64,000 bases of DNA from Paracoccaceae bacterium (GTDB lineage: Bacteria > Pseudomonadota > Alphaproteobacteria > Rhodobacterales > Rhodobacteraceae), in contig JAGQRW010000017.1 of assembly GCA_020425085.1 (NCBI GenBank), positions 124,001-188,000 on the forward strand, in the 5' to 3' direction. Under the pieces are notes generated by a model. It was not told the origin of the DNA, ran no database searches, and saw only the letters and a list, made by a program, of their open reading frames with translations. A program made the position numbers and the translations under genes. Position 1 is the stretch's first letter, and each line of letters begins with the position of its first letter. Shown here in pieces: positions 24,626 to 34,549 of this stretch.

Positions 24626-26551
24626 TCAAATCCGGATTTGACGACCGACGGTAACCGTCTGCCCCACCGGCAGATTGTAAAAGGATGCGGCGCGGGTGGT
24701 GTTGCCCCACAAAAAGGCGAAAATGCTGTTGCGGATGTTTTGCAGGCTCAATCCCGAATCCGAAACGATCAACGAGTCGCGGCCCAGATAAAAGGTTGAA
24801 TTCTCTGGGTCGATTTCCAACCCAAGCACGGCACAGAACCGCAGCGCCACCGGCAGATTGGGGTTTTGCATGAACCCATAATGCAGGGTGACTTGATAGA
24901 AATCCGGTTGAAAAACCACGATCTCGGCCCGTTCGGCACTGGGTACGCGCGGTACATCCTCGATCTTTACCGTGACGAATATGATCCTTTCGTGCAGCGC
25001 CGGGGCCAGGCGCATCTCCTGCAACAGCACCGTCGGGGTAAAATCGCGGGTTGCGGTCAGATAGATCGCGGTACCGGGAAACCGTTGTGGCGGATCCTGC
25101 CGGATACGTTCAAAGAAATCATCCAGCTTTTCGCGGTTTTTGCGGGTCGTCTCGCGCAGATTTTCAATGCCGTTGCGCCAGATCGACATGATGGCAAAGA
25201 TCAGGGTTGCGATCAGCACCGGATACCAGCCACCTTCAAGAAACTTGAACAGGTTAGCGCCCAGAAAGGCGATATCGAAACTCAAGAATCCGACTGCCAG
25301 CGCCCCGGCCAGCCACGGGTTCCAGCCAAACCGGCGCGCCACGAAAAAAGCCAGACAGGTGGTGATGACCATATCCGCCGCCACAGCCAGACCATAAGCC
25401 GCCGCCAGATTGCTTGAGGTTCTGAAACTGATGACCAGTCCGATGGTGGCCAGCATCAGTGACCAGTTGACGAAGGGGATATAGATCTGGCCGATATGCT
25501 GGCGGTCGGTTTGCAGGATGCGAACGCTAGGCAACTGGCCCAGTTGTACGGCCTGCCGGGTCAGCGAAAACACCCCGGAAATCACCGCTTGCGAGGCGAT
25601 GATGGTGGCAATGGTTGCCAGCATGACCAGAGGATAATGCGCCCAATCACCCCCAAGCCCGTAAAACGGATGCGCAATGGTTTCCGGTTGCGCCAGCACC
25701 ATCGCGCCCTGACCGAAATAATTCAGCAAAAGCGATGGCAGCGCCACGGTGAACCACGCCAGCCGGATCGGTTCGCGGCCGAAATGCCCCATATCGGCAT
25801 ATAGCGCCTCGGCCCCGGTTACCGACAGGAACACGGTGCCAAGGATGATAAAACCGACAACCCCGTTGCCGAACAAAAAACCAAGCCCGTAGAGCGGGTT
25901 GAAGGCGATGAACACCCCAGGATTTCGGATGATGCCGTTCAGACCCATGATTGCCAGCACCAGGAACCAGACCAGCATCACCGGCCCGAACAGCGCCCCG
26001 ATCTTGGAGGTTCCGCGCCGCTGAAAAGTGAACAAGGCCAACAAGATGCCGACAGTGATCGGGATTACCAGATGATTGAAGCTTGAACTTTCAACCGTCA
26101 GACCTTCGACCGCGCTCAGCACCGAGATGGCCGGGGTAATGGTGCCATCGCCGAACAACAGGGCCGCACCGAACAGGCCCATGATCATCAGGATATTGCG
26201 GCTGGTTCCCTTGGCCGCATTCCATGGGTTCAGCAGCGCAACCAGGGCAATGATGCCACCTTCGCCATTGTTGTCGGCCTTCAGGACAAACCAGAGGTAT
26301 TTGATCGACACCACCAGAATCAGCGACCAGACGATCAACGACAGGATGCCAAGGACGTTGGCGGGCGATGCCGCCACTTCCTCAGGGCCATTGAAGCATT
26401 GCTTGAAGGCATAAAGCGGGCTGGTGCCGATATCGCCATAAACCACCCCGAGGGCCGCAAGCGAAAGGGTTCCCAGCGGTTTTCTGGTTTTTTCAACATC
26501 GGGTGAATCGATGTCATCGCTGGGGAGTTCGACCATTTTCGGTTTTTCCAT
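24626..26551 (-). CDS. kup: Low-affinity potassium uptake protein (KUP family)
   Basis: A 641-residue inner-membrane K+/H+ symporter. The family signature GVVYGDIGTSPLYAFKQCF lies near residues 35-53; about twelve hydrophobic helices follow, then a soluble C-terminal domain of roughly 200 residues beginning near the RETTRKNREKLDDFFERI stretch. Length matches E. coli Kup (622). The ATG at 26551 has only a weak ribosome site; ATG six codons later is possible. It is convergent with the oxidoreductase gene and separate from the pyc operon. Confidence 0.93.
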   Translation of the reverse strand: MEKPKMVELPSDDIDSPDVEKTRKPLGTLSLAALGVVYGDIGTSPLYAFKQCFNGPEEVAASPANVLGILSLIVWSLILVVSIKYLWFVLKADNNGEGGIIALVALLNPWNAAKGTSRNILMIMGLFGAALLFGDGTITPAISVLSAVEGLTVESSSFNHLVIPITVGILLALFTFQRRGTSKIGALFGPVMLVWFLVLAIMGLNGIIRNPGVFIAFNPLYGLGFLFGNGVVGFIILGTVFLSVTGAEALYADMGHFGREPIRLAWFTVALPSLLLNYFGQGAMVLAQPETIAHPFYGLGGDWAHYPLVMLATIATIIASQAVISGVFSLTRQAVQLGQLPSVRILQTDRQHIGQIYIPFVNWSLMLATIGLVISFRTSSNLAAAYGLAVAADMVITTCLAFFVARRFGWNPWLAGALAVGFLSFDIAFLGANLFKFLEGGWYPVLIATLIFAIMSIWRNGIENLRETTRKNREKLDDFFERIRQDPPQRFPGTAIYLTATRDFTPTVLLQEMRLAPALHERIIFVTVKIEDVPRVPSAERAEIVVFQPDFYQVTLHYGFMQNPNLPVALRFCAVLGLEIDPENSTFYLGRDSLIVSDSGLSLQNIRNSIFAFLWGNTTRAASFYNLPVGQTVTVGRQIRI

Positions 26552-26632
26552 GCCGGATGGCCCGGTTTAATTCAATGCTGCCTGAGTGTGAAGGAAAAAG
26601 TCTTGGTTCAGGATGTTCGTCCCTCCGGGCTT

Positions 26633-29600
26633 CTATTCCAGTTCCACCAGCAAATCCTTGGCGTCGATCTGATCACCGGGGCGCACATGCACGGCCTTGA
26701 CCACGGCATCGCGGTCGGCATGAATGCCGGTTTCCATCTTCATCGCTTCGATGGTCAGCAGCATGTCGCCCGATTTGACCTTCTGGCCAACCGTTACCGT
26801 AACGCTGGCCACCGCACCCGGCATGGGTGCGCCGATATGGTCGGGGTTGCTGGTATCCGCCTTGGGCCGTTTGGCGGTTGCCGCCTGCACCCGGCGGTTC
26901 GCCACCCGGATCACGCGGGGCTGGCCGTTCAGTTCAAAGAACACCTTGGCCTCGCCGTCGTCATTGGTTTCACCAACCGCCTGCAAGCGGATCTCCAGCG
27001 TCTTGCCGGGGTCGATTTCGGCCTCGATCTCGTCGCCGGGTTGCATGCCGTAAAAGAAGGTCAGGGTCGGCAGGGTGCGCACCGGGCCATAAATGCGGTG
27101 CCGGCCCATGTAGTCCATGAACACCTTGGGATACATCAGATAGCCGTTCAGATCCTCGTCATCCAGCCGGAAACCCTCCAACTCGGCCGAGACCCGCTTG
27201 CGCACAGCCTCGATATCCTCAGCCGGCAGGTGCAGGCCGGGGCGTTCGGTATTTGGCACCTCGTCCTTCAGCACCTTGGCGATCAGCGCGGTCGGAAAGC
27301 CGCCGGGCGGCTGGCCGAGATTGCCGCGCAGCATGTCGATCACCGAATCGGGAAATGCGACCTCGTGATCCGGATCCTCGACCTCGGCGCGGCTCAGGCC
27401 CTGGCTGACCATCATCAGCGCCATGTCACCGACCACCTTGGAGCTGGGCGTGACCTTGACGATATCCCCGAACATCCGGTTCACGTCGGCATAGGCTTCG
27501 GCCACCTCGTGCCAGCGATCCTCCAGCCCCAGACTGCGTGCTTGTGCCATCAGGTTGGTGAATTGCCCGCCCGGCATTTCATGCAGATAAACCTCGGACG
27601 CGGGGGCGGCCAGACCGCTTTCAAAGGCGGCGTATTGGGCGCGCACGCCTTCCCAGTATTGGCTGATCGTGCGCACCGCGCGCATATCGATACCGCTGTC
27701 GCGCCCGGTATGGTGAAGCGCCTCGACGATCGAGCCGAGACAGGGCTGCGAGGTGCCACCAGACATCGAATCCATCGCCGCATCGACCGCATCAGCCCCG
27801 GCATCACAGGCCGCCAGCACCGTCGCCGCCGCCAGACCGCTGGTGTCGTGGGTGTGGAAATGCACCGGCAGGCCCACCTCATCCTTCAGCGCCTTGATCA
27901 GCACCCGCGCCGCTGCCGGTTTCAACAGGCCCGCCATGTCCTTGAGGCCGAGCACATGCGCGCCCGCCGATTTCAGATCCTTGCCCATTGCGACATAATA
28001 TTTCAGGTCGTATTTTGCCCGGTCAGGATCCAGAATGTCGCCGGTGTAACAAATTGCCGCCTCGCAGATCTTGCCGCTTTCGATCACCGCGTCCATGGCG
28101 ACGCGCATGTTCTCGACCCAGTTCAGGCTGTCGAAAACCCGGAAAACATCCACCCCGGTTTCGGCGGCCTGACGTACAAAGAACCTGACCACGTTGTCGG
28201 GGTAGTTGGTATAGCCAACGCCATTCGACCCCCTTAGCAACATCTGCGTCATCAGATTCGGCATGGCCTTGCGCAAATCGCGCAGCCGCTGCCAAGGGCA
28301 TTCCTGCAAGAAACGATAGGCGACATCAAAGGTCGCACCGCCCCAGCATTCGACACTGAAAAGCTGCGGAAGATTGCGGGAATAAGCCTCGGCCACCTTC
28401 ACCATGTCATATGACCGCATCCGCGTCGCCAACAGCGACTGATGGCCGTCACGCATCGAGGTGTCGGTGATCAGCACCTGCTTTTGCGCCAACATCCAGT
28501 CGGCAACCGCCTGCGCCCCTTTTGACTTTAGCAGATCGCGGGTTCCGGGGGGTGCGGTTCCAACCAGGTTGGCCGGGGGTTTGGGGCTGCGGGCGGTGGC
28601 GGGTGGTCTGGGTCTGCCTTCGGTTTCTGGATGGCCGTTGAGGGTGATATCGGCGATATAGGTCAGGATCTTGGTTGCCCGGTCGCGCCGCTTGCGGAAA
28701 TTGAACAGTTCGGGTGTCTCGTCAATGAAACGCGTGGTGTATTTGTTGCTTAGAAATGTCGGGTGTTTCAACAGGTTTTCCACAAACGCGATATTGGTGG
28801 AAACGCCACGAATGCGAAATTCCCGCAAGGCCCGGTCCATCCGCGCAATCGCCTGTTCCGGGGTCGGCGCCCAGGCGGTGACCTTTTCCAGCAGGCTGTC
28901 GTAATAGCGCGTGATGACCGCCCCGGAATAGGCGGTGCCACCATCCAGTCGGATACCCATGCCGGTCGCCCCGCGATAAGCGGTGATGCGGCCATAATCG
29001 GGGATGAAATTGTTTTGCGGATCTTCGGTGGTGATACGGCATTGCAGCGCGTGACCGTTGAGTTTCACCCCCGCCTGCGATGGCGTGCCGGTGGCATCAG
29101 CCAGACTTGCCCCCTCGGCAATGCGAATTTGCGCGCGCACGATGTCGATGCCAGTAACTTCTTCGGTGACGGTATGTTCCACCTGTACGCGCGGATTTAC
29201 CTCGATGAAATAGAATTCGCCGCTGTCCATATCCATCAGGAATTCGACGGTGCCGGCGCATTCATATCCCACATGCGCACAGATCTTGCGGCCCAGCGCA
29301 CAAATGGTTTCGCGCTGTGACTGGCTCAGATAAGGGGCGGGGGCGCGTTCGACCACTTTCTGGTTGCGCCTTTGCACCGAACAATCACGTTCCCAAAGAT
29401 GGTAAATCGCGCCATACTGATCGCCGAGGATCTGCACCTCGACATGACGAGCGCGTTCGACCAGCTTTTCCAGATAGCCTTCGCCATTGCCGAATGCCGC
29501 TTCGGCCTCGCGGCGGCCTTCCAGCACTTTTTCCTCTAGCTCGCTTGCATCCTTGATTGGTCGCATACCGCGGCCACCACCGCCCCAGCTTGCCTTGAGC

Positions 29601-30088
29601 ATGAAGGGATAGCCGACCTTGTCCGCCATCTTGCGAACCTCGGCCATATCATCGGGCAGAACGTCGGTTGCCGGTACCACCGGCACGCCTGCGGCAACGG
29701 CCACCTGCCGCGCACTTGCCTTGTCGCCAAGCTGGCGCATGGTTTCAGCCCTCGGGCCGATAAAGGCCAGCCCGGCGGCATTGCAGGCATCAACGAAATC
29801 CGGGTTCTCGCTTAGCAAACCGTAACCCGGGTGGATGGCATCAGCACCCGACATGCGGGCCACGCGAATGATCTCATCAATCGACAGATACGCGGCCACC
29901 GGCCCCAGACCTTCGCCGATCTTGTAGGCCTCATCCGCCTTGAACCGGTGAAGGCCAAGTTTGTCTTCTTCGGCGTAAACAGCGACGGTACGTTTGCCCA
30001 ACTCGTTGGCGGCGCGCATCACCCGGATGGCGATTTCACCGCGATTGGCAATCAGGATCTTCTTGAACTGCCGCTGTTTGCCTGTCAT
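26633..30088 (-). CDS. pyc: Pyruvate carboxylase
   Basis: A 1151-residue single-chain pyruvate carboxylase. Domain order is biotin carboxylase (about 1-450, starting KKILIANRGEIAIRVMRAA), carboxyltransferase (about 540-830, ITDTSMRDGHQSLLATRMRS), the allosteric/linker region, and the C-terminal biotinyl domain with the modified lysine in IEAMKMETG. It makes oxaloacetate from pyruvate, ATP and bicarbonate to refill the TCA cycle. The start codon shares one base with the scoB stop (TGATG), so it is cotranslated with the CoA-transferase genes, a slightly unusual pairing. Confidence 0.96.
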   Translation of the reverse strand: MTGKQRQFKKILIANRGEIAIRVMRAANELGKRTVAVYAEEDKLGLHRFKADEAYKIGEGLGPVAAYLSIDEIIRVARMSGADAIHPGYGLLSENPDFVDACNAAGLAFIGPRAETMRQLGDKASARQVAVAAGVPVVPATDVLPDDMAEVRKMADKVGYPFMLKASWGGGGRGMRPIKDASELEEKVLEGRREAEAAFGNGEGYLEKLVERARHVEVQILGDQYGAIYHLWERDCSVQRRNQKVVERAPAPYLSQSQRETICALGRKICAHVGYECAGTVEFLMDMDSGEFYFIEVNPRVQVEHTVTEEVTGIDIVRAQIRIAEGASLADATGTPSQAGVKLNGHALQCRITTEDPQNNFIPDYGRITAYRGATGMGIRLDGGTAYSGAVITRYYDSLLEKVTAWAPTPEQAIARMDRALREFRIRGVSTNIAFVENLLKHPTFLSNKYTTRFIDETPELFNFRKRRDRATKILTYIADITLNGHPETEGRPRPPATARSPKPPANLVGTAPPGTRDLLKSKGAQAVADWMLAQKQVLITDTSMRDGHQSLLATRMRSYDMVKVAEAYSRNLPQLFSVECWGGATFDVAYRFLQECPWQRLRDLRKAMPNLMTQMLLRGSNGVGYTNYPDNVVRFFVRQAAETGVDVFRVFDSLNWVENMRVAMDAVIESGKICEAAICYTGDILDPDRAKYDLKYYVAMGKDLKSAGAHVLGLKDMAGLLKPAAARVLIKALKDEVGLPVHFHTHDTSGLAAATVLAACDAGADAVDAAMDSMSGGTSQPCLGSIVEALHHTGRDSGIDMRAVRTISQYWEGVRAQYAAFESGLAAPASEVYLHEMPGGQFTNLMAQARSLGLEDRWHEVAEAYADVNRMFGDIVKVTPSSKVVGDMALMMVSQGLSRAEVEDPDHEVAFPDSVIDMLRGNLGQPPGGFPTALIAKVLKDEVPNTERPGLHLPAEDIEAVRKRVSAELEGFRLDDEDLNGYLMYPKVFMDYMGRHRIYGPVRTLPTLTFFYGMQPGDEIEAEIDPGKTLEIRLQAVGETNDDGEAKVFFELNGQPRVIRVANRRVQAATAKRPKADTSNPDHIGAPMPGAVASVTVTVGQKVKSGDMLLTIEAMKMETGIHADRDAVVKAVHVRPGDQIDAKDLLVELE

Positions 30089-30714
30089 CAGACCAGTTTT
30101 GCCTCGGTCGCGGCCTTGATGTCGTCCAGCGTGACACCATCGGCCATTTCAACCAGCTTCAGCCCGCCTTTTACCACGTCATAAACGCCAAGTTCGGTAA
30201 TGATCCGATCGACCACGCCCTTGCCAGTCAAAGGCAGCGTGCATTCCTTCAGCAGTTTGGAATTACCTTCTTTGTCGACCTGACTCATCAACACGATAAC
30301 CCGGCCAACACCGGCGACCAGATCCATCGCGCCGCCCATGCCCTTGACCAGTTTGCCCGGCACCATCCAGTTGGCCAGATCGCCGTTTTCGGCAACTTCC
30401 ATCGCGCCAAGAATGGCCATGTTGATCTTGCCGCCGCGGATCATCGCGAAACTTTGTTCCGAACTGAAATACGAGGTTCCCGGCAGTTCCGTCACCGTCT
30501 GCTTGCCAGCGTTGATCAGATCGGCATCAACCTCATCCTCGGTTGGAAACGGGCCGATTCCCAGCATGCCATTCTCGCTTTCCAGCGTCACGTTGACACC
30601 TTCGGGGATAAAGTTTGAAACCAGTGTCGGGATACCGATGCCAAGGTTGACATACATGCCGTCTTCCAGTTCCTGCGCGGCCCGTTCGGCCATTTGATTG
30701 CGGTCCCATGCCAT
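30088..30714 (-). CDS. scoB: 3-oxoacid CoA-transferase, subunit B
   Basis: A 208-residue beta subunit of a succinyl-CoA:3-oxoacid CoA-transferase. The catalytic glutamate lies in [12 protein letters not shown] (the SENG motif). Other marks are [13 protein letters not shown] and the [15 protein letters not shown] stretch. With ScoA it activates acetoacetate or another 3-oxoacid with CoA from succinyl-CoA in the cytoplasm. It lies 12 bases after scoA and overlaps pyc. Confidence 0.93.
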   Translation of the reverse strand: MAWDRNQMAERAAQELEDGMYVNLGIGIPTLVSNFIPEGVNVTLESENGMLGIGPFPTEDEVDADLINAGKQTVTELPGTSYFSSEQSFAMIRGGKINMAILGAMEVAENGDLANWMVPGKLVKGMGGAMDLVAGVGRVIVLMSQVDKEGNSKLLKECTLPLTGKGVVDRIITELGVYDVVKGGLKLVEMADGVTLDDIKAATEAKLV

Positions 30715-30726
30715 GATCTTGTCCCC

Positions 30727-31422
30727 TCAAGCGGTGCGCAAAGTGCGCTGTTCGATACGTTTTTCATGCTCGCCCTGAATGATGCGATGCACATAGATGC
30801 CGGGCGTGTGGATCATGTCGGGGTCCAGTTCTCCGGGCTGCACCAGTTCCTCGACCTCGGCGATGCAGATCTTGCCACAGGTGGCGGCAGGCGGATTGAA
30901 ATTTCGCGCTGTCTTGCGATAGATCAGGTTGCCCATGGTGTCGCCCTTCCACGCCTTGACGATGGCAAGATCGGCCACGATGCCGCGTTCCAGGATATAG
31001 GTCTTGCCGTCGAATTCCTTTACTTCCTTGCCGTCCGCTATCACGGTGCCAACCCCGGTCTGGGTATAAAAACCGGGAATGCCGGCCCCGCCTGCGCGCA
31101 TGCGTTCGGCCAGCGTGCCTTGCGGGTTGAATTCCAATTCCAGTTCACCCCCCAGATACTGACGCATGAATTCCTTGTTTTCACCGACATACGAGCTCAT
31201 CATTTTTTTGACCTGCCGCGATTCCAGCAGAACGCCCAGACCGAAACCGTCGACCCCGGCATTGTTGCTGGCCACGGTAAGGTTCTTGGTGCCGGCTTTG
31301 CGGATGCCAGCGATCAGTAGTTCGGGAATACCGCAAAGGCCAAATCCCCCAGCGGCAATCAGCATGCCATCAAACAGCACCCCATCCAGAGCCTCGGCGG
31401 CGTTTTCGTATACTTTTTTCAT
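30727..31422 (-). CDS. scoA: 3-oxoacid CoA-transferase, subunit A
   Basis: A 231-residue alpha subunit. The ATG at 31422 (MKKVYENAAEALDG) is used because AAGGG lies eight bases upstream; a longer frame begins 33 bases earlier. Family features are IAAGGFGLCGIPELLIAG, the AGTKNLTVASNNAG loop and TCGKICIAEVEELVQPG at the C-terminus. It forms the acyl-CoA transferase with ScoB and heads a scoA-scoB-pyc operon. Confidence 0.93.
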   Translation of the reverse strand: MKKVYENAAEALDGVLFDGMLIAAGGFGLCGIPELLIAGIRKAGTKNLTVASNNAGVDGFGLGVLLESRQVKKMMSSYVGENKEFMRQYLGGELELEFNPQGTLAERMRAGGAGIPGFYTQTGVGTVIADGKEVKEFDGKTYILERGIVADLAIVKAWKGDTMGNLIYRKTARNFNPPAATCGKICIAEVEELVQPGELDPDMIHTPGIYVHRIIQGEHEKRIEQRTLRTA

Positions 31423-31509
31423 CAGCAAGCCCTTTTCGCTATCGGTGCTTTTCAACCTCTGCCGGATATATGGCCGGAACCCATGGAAAATACAATCGAC
31501 AGAACGCGA

Positions 31510-31533
31510 AACGACGCCTTCAGAGGCGTCGTT
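31510..31533. terminator. Possible terminator hairpin between vapC and scoA
   Basis: A perfect 9-bp stem, AACGACGCC against GGCGTCGTT, with a six-base loop, lies about 40 bases after the end of the toxin gene on the minus strand. Only a short TTTCG follows on that strand, so it is a weak intrinsic terminator or a decay-blocking hairpin for the toxin-antitoxin transcript. Confidence 0.4.
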
Positions 31534-31572
31534 CTGTCCAGCAAGTCTTGTTTGTTCGGGCTAAGTCTGTCC

Positions 31573-31959
31573 TCAGACCAGTTCGATAGGGCCGGGATAG
31601 CGGCCAACCACCTTGTCGGCGGTCAACAAGACCATGGATTCCACCGTCGCCTGCGCCACCAACATGCGGTCAAACGGATCACGGTGCAGCAGCGGAAGAT
31701 TGGCCGCCGCCAACGCATGCGGGCCGGTCACGTTCAGTTCACGATAGCCACGCTGCAACAGACCACGGCGCAATTCAGCCCCGTCAACATGCAACTCGGA
31801 ATGTCTGAGACTTGATTTGATCGCGATTTCCCACAGGCTTGCCGCGCTGAAAACCAGATCATTCGCAGTGTTTTCCAGCATCCTTGTTGCGGCTTCAGGC
31901 AGTTTTTCCGGCATCGCCGCCGCCAGCAGCAATATTCGGGTGTCCAGCAGAATTTTCAT
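31573..31959 (-). CDS. PIN-domain toxin (VapC family)
   Basis: A 128-residue PIN ribonuclease. The acidic metal-binding residues appear in LLDTRILLL (Asp6), SLWEIAIK (Glu near 44) and RDPFDRMLVAQA (Asp near 97), and the typical C-terminal LLTADKVVGRYP is present. Such toxins cut tRNA or rRNA when freed from their antitoxin. The usual LDTH start reads LDTR here. It overlaps the upstream antitoxin gene by four bases, the normal arrangement for a type II pair. Confidence 0.9.
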   Translation of the reverse strand: MKILLDTRILLLAAAMPEKLPEAATRMLENTANDLVFSAASLWEIAIKSSLRHSELHVDGAELRRGLLQRGYRELNVTGPHALAAANLPLLHRDPFDRMLVAQATVESMVLLTADKVVGRYPGPIELV

Positions 31960-32198
31960 GACATGCCCTCAAACATCTCTTCGACATCGCCAACGCCGAG
32001 CGAATCAAAATCATCCGGCAGACTGATCTGGCCCTGCATGAAGCCAAGACGCGCCACGTTCTCGTCGTCTTGCGGCAATGCTTCGACCCGGACCAGAGGT
32101 TTGCCAGACTTGGCAATGATAAAGGATTCACCACTGACAGCTTCGGCGATCAGGCGCGACAAATGGGTCTTGGCCTGATGAATATTGACAATTTTCAT
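31956..32198 (-). CDS. Antitoxin of the Phd/YefM family
   Basis: An 80-residue antitoxin. The N-terminal DNA-binding part reads MKIVNIHQAKTHLSRLIAEA, followed by GESFIIAKSGKPLVRVEAL, which is standard for Phd/YefM proteins; the acidic C-terminus should wrap the PIN toxin. It comes first in the operon, with its stop overlapping the toxin start, and is expected to repress its own promoter just upstream in 32199-32282. Confidence 0.9.
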   Translation of the reverse strand: MKIVNIHQAKTHLSRLIAEAVSGESFIIAKSGKPLVRVEALPQDDENVARLGFMQGQISLPDDFDSLGVGDVEEMFEGMS

Positions 32199-32282
32199 GT
32201 AGTTACCTCCGACTTAGTTTGCCCAACTTAGTCTGACGATTGCGGCGAATCAAGCCGCTATTCCAATCCGGCATAAAACTGC

Positions 32283-33560
32283 CTAACCATTGTCCCGCAA
32301 CACTTGCCCGGCCAGATAAAGCGAGCCGCAGATCATGATCCTGGCTTTGGGTTCGATCGCGGCAATGGCGCTTGTCGCCGCCAGAACACTGTCGGCAACT
32401 TCTGCCTGCTGCATCCCTGCCCTGACCGCTTCAAACACCGTCTTTTCGGCGGGCAGGGTATTGATTTCGTTTGGAATACCAACGCCATAGAAACTTTTGA
32501 CCAGCGGTGCCAGTGGGGCAAGATAGCCGCCGATATCCTTGGTATTCAGCATGCCACAGATCATATGCAAAGGCCGCTTGGGCAGGTCTAACAGCGACTC
32601 GGCCAGGGCCTGACCGCAGGCGGCGTTATGGCCGCCATCCAGCCAGATTTCGGCATCTGGCGCGGCGGCAACCAGTGGGCCGGAACGCAGACGCTGCATC
32701 CGGGCCGGCCATTCGGCACGGGTTACAGCGGCCCGGCAGGCGTCTTCGCCAAATCCCAAAAACCTCAGCGCCGCAATGGCTGCACCGGCGTTTTGCACCT
32801 GATGGGCACCGATCAGATTGGGCAATGGCAGATCAAGCAAACCGGTTTCATCCTGAAAAACCAAGCGACCGTGTTCGGTGCCGACATGCCAGTGCTGACC
32901 ATGAACCAACAGCGGGGCGCCAACCCGTTGCGCCTGTTTCTCGATCACATCCAGCGCGTCATCGGGTTGCGGGCCTACAATGCAGGTCACGCCCCGTTTC
33001 AAAATCCCCGCCTTTTCAAACGCGATCTCGGCCACGGTATTGCCCAGATACTGCGGATGATCGAACGAAACTGGCGTGATGATCGAAAGCCTTGGCTTGT
33101 CGATCACGTTGGTAGCATCAAGCCGCCCGCCCAACCCGACCTCAAGCAGGGTGAAATCAGCAGCCGTGCGGGCAAATGCCAGAAAGGCGGCGCAGGTGGT
33201 AATTTCGAAATAGGTGATCGGAATGGCCTGATTGACCGTTTCGCATTCCAACAACAGGGCGCTCAGCACCGGTTCTTCGATCAGTTTGCCGGCAACGCGA
33301 ATCCGCTCATGAAACCTGACCAGATGCGGCGAGGTATAGGCGTGTGCCGACTTGCCGGCACCTTCCAGCCCGGCACGGATCATCGCCAGGGTGGACCCCT
33401 TGCCATTGGTGCCCGCCAGATGAATGACCGGCGGCAGCCTGCGTTCGGGATGATCCAGCGCCGCCAGCAGCCGCAATACCCGGTCCAGCGTCAGATCAAT
33501 GATCTTGGGATGAAGGGACATCAACCGCTCAAGTACGATGTCGCTGTCCGGGTGGTTCAC
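32283..33560 (-). CDS. folC: Bifunctional folylpolyglutamate/dihydrofolate synthase
   Basis: A 425-residue Mur-ligase-type enzyme. The P-loop HLAGTNGKGSTLAMIRAGLE is near residue 48, followed by YTSPHLVRFHERIRV. It adds glutamate to dihydropteroate and to reduced folates. The C-terminal Mur ligase domain contains WLDGGHNAACGQALA. It starts on a codon overlapping the accD stop, giving an accD-folC operon, a pairing found in many proteobacteria. Confidence 0.94.
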   Translation of the reverse strand: MNHPDSDIVLERLMSLHPKIIDLTLDRVLRLLAALDHPERRLPPVIHLAGTNGKGSTLAMIRAGLEGAGKSAHAYTSPHLVRFHERIRVAGKLIEEPVLSALLLECETVNQAIPITYFEITTCAAFLAFARTAADFTLLEVGLGGRLDATNVIDKPRLSIITPVSFDHPQYLGNTVAEIAFEKAGILKRGVTCIVGPQPDDALDVIEKQAQRVGAPLLVHGQHWHVGTEHGRLVFQDETGLLDLPLPNLIGAHQVQNAGAAIAALRFLGFGEDACRAAVTRAEWPARMQRLRSGPLVAAAPDAEIWLDGGHNAACGQALAESLLDLPKRPLHMICGMLNTKDIGGYLAPLAPLVKSFYGVGIPNEINTLPAEKTVFEAVRAGMQQAEVADSVLAATSAIAAIEPKARIMICGSLYLAGQVLRDNG

Positions 33561-34483
33561 GCTTTGCCGTTCTCCGCCGGAACCGGGGTCTTCCCGGTGA
33601 TTTCGGGCCTGGGCAGATCGGCGACAACCTCGGGCGTCAGGCGCATCAGCATGCGGCAGATGGTGATCAGTTCACCCCGCAAATCCTTGCGGTGGGTCAC
33701 CCGGTCCAGCATGCCGTGATCCAGCAGGTATTCGGCCCTCTGAAACCCCTCGGGCAGGCTTTCGCCGATGGTCTGCTCGATCACCCTGGCCCCGGCAAAG
33801 CCGATCAGGGCGTTCGGTTCGGCGATATGCACATCCCCCAGCATGGCATAGCTGGCGGTAACACCGCCGGTGGTCGGATGCGTCAAGACCACAATGAACG
33901 GCAATCCGGCATCTTTCACCATTTCGACAGCGACGGTGGTGCGTGGCATCTGCATCAGGGACAGGATCCCCTCCTGCATCCTGGCACCACCTGCGGCGGT
34001 GAACAGGATATAGGGACATTTCCGGGCAATGGCGCGTTCGGCACCGGCCAGAATGGCATTGCCCACATGCATCCCCATGGAACCGCCCATGAACTTGAAA
34101 TCCTGCGCGCCGGCGACGATCGGAGTGCGGCCGATTTCACCTTCGGCAATCAGCATTGCCTCGGCCTCGCCGGTGGCCTTCTGGGCGGCTTTCATGCGTT
34201 CTGGGTATTTCTTCTGGTCGCGGAAATGCAGCGGATCGGCCAGCGGTTTCGGCACCTCGACCTCGGTGAACAGACCGCCATCAAACAGGTTGATGAACCG
34301 CTCGCGCGGCGAAATATGCATGTGGTGGTTGCAGTTCGGGCAGACGTTCTGCGCCTCGGTCAGTTCGCGGTGAAACAGCATGGTGCCGCATTCATCGCAT
34401 TTGGTCCAAAGGTTGTCCGGCGTTTCGCGGCGCGAAAAGATCGAATTGATCTTGGGGCGGACATAGTTGGAAATCCAGTTCAT
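33557..34483 (-). CDS. accD: Acetyl-CoA carboxylase, carboxyltransferase subunit beta
   Basis: A 308-residue protein with the N-terminal zinc ribbon CDECG...CPNCNHHMHISPRERF (residues 29-55) followed by the crotonase-like carboxyltransferase core (FMGGSMGMHVGNAI, AAGGARMQEGILSLMQM). With AccA it transfers the carboxyl group from biotin to acetyl-CoA in fatty acid synthesis. The start is ATG at 34483 (MNWISNYVRPKI); the longer frame opens with an unsupported TTG three codons earlier. Confidence 0.95.
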   Translation of the reverse strand: MNWISNYVRPKINSIFSRRETPDNLWTKCDECGTMLFHRELTEAQNVCPNCNHHMHISPRERFINLFDGGLFTEVEVPKPLADPLHFRDQKKYPERMKAAQKATGEAEAMLIAEGEIGRTPIVAGAQDFKFMGGSMGMHVGNAILAGAERAIARKCPYILFTAAGGARMQEGILSLMQMPRTTVAVEMVKDAGLPFIVVLTHPTTGGVTASYAMLGDVHIAEPNALIGFAGARVIEQTIGESLPEGFQRAEYLLDHGMLDRVTHRKDLRGELITICRMLMRLTPEVVADLPRPEITGKTPVPAENGKA

Positions 34484-34549
34484 GCAGGCCAAGGCTCCGG
34501 GTTCTTTGTGTCAGGGCTAAATAGGCCGCGCCGGGCAGAATTGCAATCG

